Positions 1 through 6,171 of a DNA stretch of 19,600 nt are shown in pieces. The notes under the pieces were generated by a model that saw only the letters and a program-made list of their open reading frames with translations, ran no database searches and was not told where the DNA came from. Source of the DNA: Acidimicrobiia bacterium UBA4744 (GTDB taxonomy: Bacteria; Actinomycetota; Acidimicrobiia; Spongiisociales; UBA4744). A program made the position numbers and the translations under genes. Every line of letters begins with the position of its first letter. Positions within the stretch are counted from its first letter, which is position 1. The stretch covers positions 14,193-33,792 of the forward strand of contig DHIO01000020.1 in NCBI GenBank assembly GCA_002403855.1, read 5' to 3'.

Positions 1-504
1 ATGTTGCGCCGGGTCCGCATCGTCAATGCTCATGACTCCGAGTACCTGCCGGCGGAGTTGGTCGATGAGAAGCGGTTCCGGGAGGCCAACAAGGCGCTGG
101 TGGCAGACGGCAAGATTCCTGCCGAAGGTCGGCCGGAGCTCATGGGTATCACGAAGGCTTCCCTGGCGACGGACTCATGGCTGTCGGCTGCTTCGTTCCA
201 GGAGACCACTCGCGTTCTCACCGAGGCCTCTATTCAGGGCAAGTCCGACTTCATGGTGGGTCTCAAAGAGAACGTCATCATCGGCAAGCTGATACCGGCC
301 GGGACCGGAGCCGAGGCGTACCAGGTGCTGCAGCCGGTGCTGCCCGACGCGGCAGCGATATCGGCCTTGGGGATCTTCGGCGAGTCGAGTGCCGAGCGAG
401 AGGAAGAGGCGCTTCCGGCCAACCCGGCTGAGTGGCTGGCATCGTTGGGTCAACCAGAAGACGTTACTGTCGACCTGGCCGGTGCACCCGTCGAAGATGA
501 GTAG
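1..504 (+). CDS. rpoC: RNA polymerase beta' subunit, C-terminal end (partial)
   Basis: This is the last 167 codons of the beta' subunit of RNA polymerase; the gene begins upstream of the window and the ATG at base 1 is internal, not a start. Two conserved beta' C-terminal blocks are visible. GITKASLATDSWLSAASFQE (about residues 49-68 of the visible part) is followed by GLKENVIIGKLIPAGTG (about 87-103). After these comes an acidic, poorly conserved tail ending in VEDE and TAG. The assignment is very secure. Its position upstream of a purine-catabolism block, with rpsL only at 16571, shows that rpoBC and the str operon are separated here. Confidence 0.97.
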   Translation: MLRRVRIVNAHDSEYLPAELVDEKRFREANKALVADGKIPAEGRPELMGITKASLATDSWLSAASFQETTRVLTEASIQGKSDFMVGLKENVIIGKLIPAGTGAEAYQVLQPVLPDAAAISALGIFGESSAEREEEALPANPAEWLASLGQPEDVTVDLAGAPVEDE

Positions 505-521
505 GGAAGCAGCGGTGTGAT

Positions 522-541
522 CCGGCTCGCTTCGGAGTCGG
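522..541 (+). terminator. Weak hairpin after rpoC, possible terminator
   Basis: CCGGCTC (522-528) can pair with GAGTCGG (535-541), with one G-T wobble, around a loop containing TTCG. It lies 18 bp after the rpoC stop. No T-run follows, so an intrinsic terminator is only a possibility. The hairpin could equally be a processing site or chance in GC-rich DNA. Confidence 0.3.
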
Positions 542-568
542 TACAAGCCGTCCTCGCCAACCCAGAGG

Positions 569-574
569 TATAGT
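569..574 (+). promoter_or_regulatory. Possible -10 box for the HAD gene
   Basis: TATAGT lies 26 bp before the ATG at 601. No convincing -35 hexamer is seen at normal spacing. The predicted leader would be under 20 nt, and no Shine-Dalgarno sequence precedes the ATG, which would fit a very short-leader mRNA. This is weak evidence. Confidence 0.25.
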
Positions 575-600
575 GCGGGCCTCGTCGACCAACCCGATCG

Positions 601-1278
601 ATGGCCATTCAGTTGCTGTTTCTCGACATGGAAGGGACGCTGTTCGCGTCGCAGGACGTAGTGGTAGGGCCCGACCATGCGCATCACACGAGTCTGTGGA
701 CGAGGATCTTCAGCGAGCTGGGTCCTGCCGCCCAAGGGGACAACGTTCGGATGATCGAGAAGTGGGATGGTGGCGGGTATCGCAGCTACATGGACTGGGT
801 GGACGACAGCCTGGTGGCAATGCGACGCCACGGATTGACCCAAGGCCTCTTTGACGCACTCGTCGATGAGACCCCCTACAACCCCCTCGTCCCCAACACC
901 CTCGCCGAGATCCACGAGCGCGGGGTCCGAACTGCCATCGTTTCCGGTGGATTCGTAGCGCAGGCCCGGCGTGCCCAAGCGGAACTGCGGATCCACCATG
1001 CGTACGCTGCCACCGACCTCTTCTTCGACACCTCCGGTGCGTTGATCCACTGGAACATCTACCCGTCCGACTTCGCGGGGAAGGTCGACTATGTGCAGTT
1101 GATGATGCGGGAATACGGCCTCAGAACCGACGAGTGTGCCTTCGTCGGCGACGGCGCCAACGACGTTCCGATTGCATCCGCGGTGGGGACCTCATACGCC
1201 TACAACGGTCATCCCGCGTTGCAGGCCGCCGCCCACCACTCGATCGACGATTTCAGTCAGATTCTCGAGATCGTCTGA
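601..1278 (+). CDS. HAD-superfamily phosphatase, phosphoserine-phosphatase-like
   Basis: A 225-residue haloacid-dehalogenase-fold hydrolase, predicted to be a cytosolic phosphomonoesterase. Motif I is DMEGT, with nucleophile D9 and Glu at 11 where most phosphatases have the Asp general acid. Motif II is the Ser of IVSGGF (S115), motif III is K161, and motif IV is GDGANDVP (D184, D188) for Mg binding. The spacing and the helical cap between motifs I and II resemble SerB-type enzymes. The ATG at 601 is the only plausible start because motif I begins at residue 9 and an in-frame TAG lies at 571. There is no clear ribosome binding site. A TGA at 1276 ends it, 91 bp before the next gene. The substrate is unknown. 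Given the neighbours a nucleotide 5'-phosphatase role is possible, but phosphoserine is the default family guess. Confidence 0.8.
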   Translation: MAIQLLFLDMEGTLFASQDVVVGPDHAHHTSLWTRIFSELGPAAQGDNVRMIEKWDGGGYRSYMDWVDDSLVAMRRHGLTQGLFDALVDETPYNPLVPNTLAEIHERGVRTAIVSGGFVAQARRAQAELRIHHAYAATDLFFDTSGALIHWNIYPSDFAGKVDYVQLMMREYGLRTDECAFVGDGANDVPIASAVGTSYAYNGHPALQAAAHHSIDDFSQILEIV

Positions 1279-1311
1279 TCCTCGGGGCCTGCCACACCCG
1301 GCGAACCCCAA

Positions 1312-1340
1312 TTGCCCGGACTGGACCCGGTTATTACGAT
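1312..1340 (+). promoter_or_regulatory. Putative sigma-70-type promoter for the first amidohydrolase
   Basis: TTGCCC (1312-1317) and TACGAT (1335-1340) are separated by 17 bp, with an expected transcription start near 1347 and a leader of about 23 nt to the ATG at 1370. It sits in the 91-bp gap after the HAD gene. This is pattern-based only. Confidence 0.4.
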
Positions 1341-1369
1341 CATCAATAGTCACCCAAGCAGGAGGATCG

Positions 1370-2788
1370 ATGAACCCTCATTCAGGCCGGTGTGATCTTC
1401 TCCTGAGCGGCGGTTCGGTCGTGACCGTCGACGACGGACGGCGGGTGTACGACCGGGGGGCCGTTGCAGTCACCGGCGATCGAATCGTTGCTGTCGGGGA
1501 GGAGGAAGAACTGGCCGGTTGGCAAGCGAACCGCTCCATCGACACCACCGGAATGGCGGTGCTGCCCGGGTTCGTCGATACCCACCAGCACCTGTTCCAG
1601 TACCTGATGCGAGGTTTGGGCGAGGGCATGGAGCTGTGGCCGTGGCTATCCGGGTTCATCTGGCCGTTTGCCGACGCTATCTCAGGCCCGGATGCAGTCG
1701 CCGGCGCCAAACTCGGCGCCGTGGAGGCTGCCCATTCCGGCGTCACCGCAATCCTCGACCACCACTACGCACCAACCGACGGTGCCGCCACCCTCGGCGT
1801 CGCCGCCGGTATCGAAGAGGTCGGGTTGCGCGGCGCGGTGGCCCGCGGAATGATGGGTGATGCCACCGATATCGCCCGTCGCCACAACCTTGCCGGGGAG
1901 ATCTTCCGGTATTCGGCCGCCGAAGAACTGGCGATCACCCGCGAGTGCATCGATGCCCGACCCCCCGGCACTCAGGTCGAAATCTGGCCGGCGCCGGTGA
2001 ACATCATCTACGTTGCACAGGACCTGATGCGTGCCGCAGTCGAGCTGGCCCATGAGACCGGAACCGGGTGGCACACTCATTGTTCCGAGGTGGCGACCGA
2101 CCCGGTCTACTACCTCGACGAGTACGGAATCCGACCGGCCGATTGGCTGTACGACCAAGGCCTGCTCGGCAACGGTGCCACGCTCGCCCACGGGATCTTC
2201 TTCGACGACCGCGAGGTGGAACGAGTCGGCCGGACTGGTACCGGGGTGGCGTATTGCCCCATCTCGCACCAATACATGGGACTCGGCGTCATGCGATTGC
2301 GCGATCTCCGGAGGGCGGGCGCGAAAGTCGGGCTGGGTCTCGACGGAGGGAGTGGCCACCGACTGGACATGCTCTCCTGCATGAAGCAGGCCGTTTTGTT
2401 GCAGCGGGTGCACGCTCAGGAGACGACCATCACCAATGGCGAAGAAGCGATTGAGCTGGCCACCCGGGAGGGTGCTGAGTACCTGGGGACGGAAGCCGGC
2501 TATCTGGCTCCCGGCCGTTTGGCCGATATGGCAGTAGTGCGGCTGGGCGGCGTTCACCACTCGCCGCTTCACCGCGTGGTGGCCGCAGTGGTCTACTCGG
2601 CCTCGCCCGCCGACGTGGCGTACACCATCGTCGGAGGCCGGGTCATCCTCGAAGACGGACACTGCACGCTGGTGGATGAAGAGGCGATCCTCCAGGATGC
2701 CCGCCGGCGCTCTGAGGAACTAGTACGGCGAGCCGGGTTCGAACATCTCCGCAAGCCCTGGCGAAGTGACCTGCTCCCGCAGGCGTGA
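1370..2788 (+). CDS. ATZ/TRZ-type amidohydrolase, probable purine-ring deaminase
   Basis: A 472-residue metal-dependent hydrolase of the amidohydrolase superfamily (guanine / 8-oxoguanine / cytosine deaminase and chlorohydrolase group). Metal-ligand and catalytic motifs are all present: HQH (H72, H74), WHTHCSE with H237 and the catalytic-type E240, LAH (H274), and GLGLDGG (D325). The N-terminal beta-sandwich signature DRGAVAVTGDRIVAVG and the C-terminal GRLADMAVV segment are typical of this group. The start is the ATG at 1370, preceded by AGGAGG at 1360-1365. The open frame extends further upstream but lacks family similarity. Hydrolytic deamination of an imported purine base is inferred from the neighbours; the exact substrate cannot be read from sequence. 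It is a clear paralog of the minus-strand gene at 14774-16228. Confidence 0.85.
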   Translation: MNPHSGRCDLLLSGGSVVTVDDGRRVYDRGAVAVTGDRIVAVGEEEELAGWQANRSIDTTGMAVLPGFVDTHQHLFQYLMRGLGEGMELWPWLSGFIWPFADAISGPDAVAGAKLGAVEAAHSGVTAILDHHYAPTDGAATLGVAAGIEEVGLRGAVARGMMGDATDIARRHNLAGEIFRYSAAEELAITRECIDARPPGTQVEIWPAPVNIIYVAQDLMRAAVELAHETGTGWHTHCSEVATDPVYYLDEYGIRPADWLYDQGLLGNGATLAHGIFFDDREVERVGRTGTGVAYCPISHQYMGLGVMRLRDLRRAGAKVGLGLDGGSGHRLDMLSCMKQAVLLQRVHAQETTITNGEEAIELATREGAEYLGTEAGYLAPGRLADMAVVRLGGVHHSPLHRVVAAVVYSASPADVAYTIVGGRVILEDGHCTLVDEEAILQDARRRSEELVRRAGFEHLRKPWRSDLLPQA

Positions 2789-2791
2789 GCG

Positions 2792-2838
2792 ACGGGTAGC
2801 CTCGGCGTAGGTCCGGCAAAGGTCCGGGAGCTACCCGT
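2792..2838 (+). promoter_or_regulatory. Leader inverted repeat with tandem AGGTCCGG repeats
   Basis: ACGGGTAGC (2792-2800) and GCTACCCGT (2830-2838) form a perfect 9-bp inverted repeat. Its 29-nt interior contains two direct copies of AGGTCCGG (2809-2816 and 2820-2827), 11 bp apart start to start. The element fills most of the 68-bp gap between the amidohydrolase and the next gene and ends 5-9 nt before the purine-rich ribosome binding site. It could be an RNA stem-loop controlling translation, an attenuator, or a protein operator with repeats one helical turn apart. It does not match a riboswitch class I recognise. Confidence 0.5.
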
Positions 2839-2856
2839 GAGCGGAAGGGAGAGCTG

Positions 2857-3876
2857 ATGACGGACATGGCAGCCTTCATCGAGGGAATGCCGAAGGCGGA
2901 ATTGCATCTGCACATCGAGGGCACCCTCGAACCCGAGCTCAAGTTCAAGCTCGCAGAACGCAATGGTGTTGACCTTCCCTACGACACCGTCGAGGAGGTC
3001 GTCGCAGCCTACGACTTCGATTCGTTGACGACGTTCCTGGTCGGCTACTACGAGGGCATGGGAGTGCTGCAGGAGGAGCAGGACTTCTACGACCTGGCGA
3101 TGGCCTATTTTCGCAAGGTCCATTCTCAGAACTTGATCTACGCGGAGATCTTCTTCGACCCGCAGGGCCACACCAGCCGGGGGGTTGAGTTCTCGACCGT
3201 GATCGAGGGTCTCCACCGCGCCAGGAATGACGCCGCCGCCCAACTGGGCATCGACGCGCACCTCATTATGTGCTTCCTACGAGACATGAGCGCTGAATCC
3301 GCGGCCGAGACGCTGGCCCAGGCCGAGCCGTACAAGGACTGGATCATCGGGATCGGACTGGACTCGGACGAGCGCGGCAATCCACCGGTGAAATTCAAGG
3401 ATGTGTACGCCCGTGCGGCCGAACAAGGCTACCGCCTCACCATGCATTGCGATGTCGATCAAGAGAATACGGTCGACCACATCTGGCAAGCGCTCGACGT
3501 CATCGGGGTCGAGCGAGTCGACCACGGCGTGAACTCTCTCGAGGATCCGCTCCTGGTCGAGGAGCTCAAGAGCCGCGGCATCGGTCTCACCGTTTGTCCC
3601 GTCTCGAATGTCTACGTCGTACAGGACAGCCGGGCCGCCGATATCAAGAGAATGCTCGACCTGGGCATCCTGGCGACGGTCAACTCAGACGACCCGGCTT
3701 ACTTCCTTGCCTACATGACCGAGAACCTGAAGACGGCCCAGGCCGAGGGTGATCTCACCCAGGATGAGGTGGTGCAGCTCGTGCGGAACGCGTTCACCAT
3801 CAGCTGGGCACCGGAAGATCGGAAACGTGCCTACATCGACCGCCTGGAGGCGTACGCGGCAAACGCCGGAAGCTGA
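2857..3876 (+). CDS. COG1816 deaminase, adenine-deaminase-like, with variant HAGE motif
   Basis: A 339-residue TIM-barrel deaminase of the adenosine/adenine deaminase family. It has HLHIEGTLEPEL (H17, H19 metal ligands), FFDPQGHTSRG, GLDSDERGNPP, VERVDHG (H223), CPVSN (S250, N251) and NSDDPAYF (D278, D279). The segments EGTLEPEL, FFDPQ and NSDDPAYF are characteristic of the bacterial adenine deaminase branch rather than classical adenosine deaminases. The canonical HAGE block, which carries the catalytic Glu, is replaced by HCDVDQ starting at H197. The ATG at 2857 follows GGAAGGGAGAG. The predicted reaction is adenine (or a 6-aminopurine) to hypoxanthine plus ammonia in the cytosol. It ends 6 bp from the stop codon of the convergent paralog. 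Confidence 0.85.
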   Translation: MTDMAAFIEGMPKAELHLHIEGTLEPELKFKLAERNGVDLPYDTVEEVVAAYDFDSLTTFLVGYYEGMGVLQEEQDFYDLAMAYFRKVHSQNLIYAEIFFDPQGHTSRGVEFSTVIEGLHRARNDAAAQLGIDAHLIMCFLRDMSAESAAETLAQAEPYKDWIIGIGLDSDERGNPPVKFKDVYARAAEQGYRLTMHCDVDQENTVDHIWQALDVIGVERVDHGVNSLEDPLLVEELKSRGIGLTVCPVSNVYVVQDSRAADIKRMLDLGILATVNSDDPAYFLAYMTENLKTAQAEGDLTQDEVVQLVRNAFTISWAPEDRKRAYIDRLEAYAANAGS

Positions 3877-3882
3877 TCGGCT

Positions 3883-4929
3883 TCAAGCTCGCAGTGGCAG
3901 TCCGTATTCGGTCCGGAGGGCGTCGAACTCGACGGCAAACGATGCACGCATCGCTTGCTTCTCGTCATCCGGGGCCCAGGAAGACTCGATGCCGTCGAGG
4001 CTGATCTGCTCCATCTGCTCGAGGGTGTAGCCAAAGGCCTCCGCCACCGTCGGGTACTCGTCGGCGAGGTCGAACCGCATCATGCCTGGGTCGTCCGAGT
4101 TGAGGCCGGCCAGAACGCCTGCAGCTCTCATTGCTCCAAACGGATGGTTGGCCACATCGGGGACGACGTTGGCAATGACGACGTTCGAGGTCGGGCACAC
4201 TGTGACCGGGATCCTCCGTTCGACCACCCTCGCGGTGAGGTCCCTATCGTCCAGAAGGCGGAACCCGTGGTCGATGCGCTCACAACCGCAGTCGTCGATG
4301 GCAATGCGAATGTTGTCGGCGGGTCCGTCCTCGCCGGCGTGCATGGTCCGCCGCAGGCCGTAGCGCCCGGCGACTTCGTAGGCCGGGGCGAACGCGGCGT
4401 GATCGATGCCACGCTCCACGGAATCGGCTCCCATCCCGATCAGCAGGTCGCGATCGGGTTCGGATCCGGCAAACTCGGCCATCTCCACGGCGTGCGCCGG
4501 CCCGCTCGGCTTGTCGAAATCGAGGATCATCCGAGCCTGGATACTGAGATCCTGCCGAGCCTCCAGAAGACCCGCTCGAATCCCCTCCCAGATCCTCGAC
4601 ACGGGCACCCCGAACTGAATCGTGAAGCCGGGCGAGAAGAACATCTCGCGATACCGAACTCCGGCAGCGGCCGCATCCTCCAGGGCTTCGTAGGTGATCC
4701 GGCGGTAGTCGTCGGCCGACACCAAACTGCGGCAGATGATGGTGTAGATGTCGAGGAACTGGTTCAGGTTGGTGAACTGATAGAGCTCTTCCGGATCGTC
4801 GACCGGCAGTTCTACCCCGTTCTTGAGGGCTAGATCGCGGATGGTGGTTGCCCTGGTGGAGCCTTCCAAGTGGCAGTGCAGCTCGACTTTGGGCAAGCGG
4901 CGAAGGTGTCCATCGGTGGCGAAGACCAT
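3883..4929 (-). CDS. Adenosine deaminase family protein (canonical motifs)
   Basis: A 348-residue COG1816 deaminase with the full classical set: HCHLEGS (H18, H20), GMGADSVE, HAGEDGP (H197, catalytic-type E200), CERIDHG (H221), CPTSNVV and NSDDPGMM (D279, D280). It is the most canonical of the three paralogs here and the best candidate for true adenosine deamination to inosine. The start chosen is the ATG at 4929, preceded by AAGGAG seven bases upstream. The frame remains open to 5052, but that extension has no family similarity and no good ribosome binding site. It is transcribed divergently from the next gene and convergently with the previous one. No terminator separates the two convergent stops. 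Confidence 0.88.
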   Translation of the reverse strand: MVFATDGHLRRLPKVELHCHLEGSTRATTIRDLALKNGVELPVDDPEELYQFTNLNQFLDIYTIICRSLVSADDYRRITYEALEDAAAAGVRYREMFFSPGFTIQFGVPVSRIWEGIRAGLLEARQDLSIQARMILDFDKPSGPAHAVEMAEFAGSEPDRDLLIGMGADSVERGIDHAAFAPAYEVAGRYGLRRTMHAGEDGPADNIRIAIDDCGCERIDHGFRLLDDRDLTARVVERRIPVTVCPTSNVVIANVVPDVANHPFGAMRAAGVLAGLNSDDPGMMRFDLADEYPTVAEAFGYTLEQMEQISLDGIESSWAPDDEKQAMRASFAVEFDALRTEYGLPLRA

Positions 4930-5117
4930 TCCCTTACTCCTTCCGATCCGGGCGGAGACGGCGCCGATTACCCGGGCCGGCTCATCGTGGCAGTCCGAAA
5001 TCGATGATATCGCTCCAGCCCAGAGCCTGCGGAGCCACTCCAACACCGGCATGTCGGTTTCGGTTTGGTGAGTAGAGTCGACTGCGGGAAACGCGACTCA
5101 CGGATGAGGAGGACGTC
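4930..5117. promoter_or_regulatory. Divergent intergenic region between two deaminase genes
   Basis: This 188-bp region must hold promoters for both divergent deaminase genes. On the minus strand TATCAT (complement of 5004-5009) is a fair -10, with only a weak -35. On the plus strand TAGAGT (5073-5078) is a possible -10. Near the plus-strand start two mutually exclusive hairpins can form: GTGAGT (5068-5073) with ACTCAC (5096-5101), or GAGTCG (5075-5080) with CGACTC (5094-5099). The second gene has GAGGAGGA at 5106-5113. All of this is by eye. Confidence 0.35.
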
Positions 5118-6149
5118 GTGGATCTTCATTCCTTCCTTCGGGCGATCCCCAAGGTCAGTCTGCATTGCCACCTCGAGGGGTCGGTACGAGCCGAGACCTT
5201 TGTCGAACTGGCCGGTAAGCATGGGGTCGAACTGCCGGAGGGCGTCGATCCCGAGGACCCGTACGACTACCCCGACATCTACGGGTTTCTCAATGTGTAC
5301 AACCTCGTAGGTCAATCGGTTCGCGAGCGGGACGACTTTCGGCGGATCACCTATGAGACCCTTCAAGAGGCCGCCGAACACAGTGTGCGCTACCGCGAGA
5401 TGCTCTGGAGTCCGATGGATCACTTCCAGGTCGGCGTGGCCTATGAGACGGCCATCGACGGCATCATCGACGGCATACGAGATGCCCAATCCGACTTCGG
5501 CATCGAATGCCGGATGATCGCCGATATCAACCGGATGCAAGCGCCCGAAGCGGGTCTGGAGATGGTCCAGCACGTTGTCGACAACCCGCGGGAGGACCTG
5601 ATCGGGATCGGGCTCGACTATGCCGAAGCCGACTATCCGCCGGAGAGACTCTGGAAGTCCTATCGATTGGCCGAACGCCACGGGTTGCATCGCACCGCCC
5701 ACTCCTGTGAGGACGGTCCGCCCCGCAACGTCGAAACTTGTCTCGAACTCCTGGGATGTGAGCGTATCGATCACGGCTACCTGGTGCTCGGCGACGACGA
5801 TCTCGTGCAACGCTGTGCGGATGAGGGAGTGGTGTTCACCTGCTGTCCGGTTTCGACCGCCTGGGTCTATTTCGACGACGACCTGGCCAATCACCCCATC
5901 AAGGACATGGCCGCCCGGGGTCTCAAGATCATGCTGGACTGCGACGATCCGCCGATGTTCAAGACCAACCCTTCCAACGACTACATCGTGGCGGCCGACT
6001 ACATGGGTTTCGGGCCGGCCGACTTCCGTCAGTTCGTGCTCAACGGTATCGACGGGACGTGGCTAGACGAGCCGACCAAGCGCCGGTGGCGCCTCGAGTG
6101 GAGTCGGGAGATCGACGAGCTCATCACCCAACTGGATGACGGTCCGTGA
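5118..6149 (+). CDS. Adenosine deaminase family protein with divergent active-site motifs
   Basis: A 343-residue COG1816 protein starting at a GTG, with GAGGAGGA four bases upstream. Family motifs are HCHLEGS (H16, H18), GIGLDYAE, HSCEDGPP (H195, E198), CERIDHGY (H219), CCPVSTAWV and LDCDDPPMF (D276, D277). Metal ligands, the catalytic-type Glu and the paired Asp are kept, but HAGE has become HSCE, CPxSN has become CPVST, and the usual N(T/S)DDP is DCDDP. These changes line the substrate pocket, so activity on a modified nucleoside or base is plausible; the substrate is unknown. Its N-terminal two thirds is clearly closer to the minus-strand neighbour than to the gene at 2857, sharing for example RRITYE and VRYREM. 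It lies 22 bp before the molybdenum hydroxylase, so the two are probably co-transcribed. Confidence 0.83.
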   Translation: MDLHSFLRAIPKVSLHCHLEGSVRAETFVELAGKHGVELPEGVDPEDPYDYPDIYGFLNVYNLVGQSVRERDDFRRITYETLQEAAEHSVRYREMLWSPMDHFQVGVAYETAIDGIIDGIRDAQSDFGIECRMIADINRMQAPEAGLEMVQHVVDNPREDLIGIGLDYAEADYPPERLWKSYRLAERHGLHRTAHSCEDGPPRNVETCLELLGCERIDHGYLVLGDDDLVQRCADEGVVFTCCPVSTAWVYFDDDLANHPIKDMAARGLKIMLDCDDPPMFKTNPSNDYIVAADYMGFGPADFRQFVLNGIDGTWLDEPTKRRWRLEWSREIDELITQLDDGP

Positions 6150-6171
6150 GAGCCGGCATCCGGAGGACGGC

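Noticed and set aside
1682..2662. A 326-codon minus-strand open frame
   Set aside because: It is antisense to the first amidohydrolase, with no motif of its own.
3877..3882. Terminator between the convergent deaminase genes
   Set aside because: Only 6 bp separate the stop codons and no hairpin with a T-run is visible there.
4930..5052. N-terminal extension of the minus-strand deaminase to 5052
   Set aside because: The extra 41 residues have no family similarity, and a strong AAGGAG site precedes the ATG at 4929.
4968..5894. A 308-codon minus-strand open frame
   Set aside because: It is antisense to the third deaminase, which has complete family motifs. No domain is seen in the minus-strand translation.
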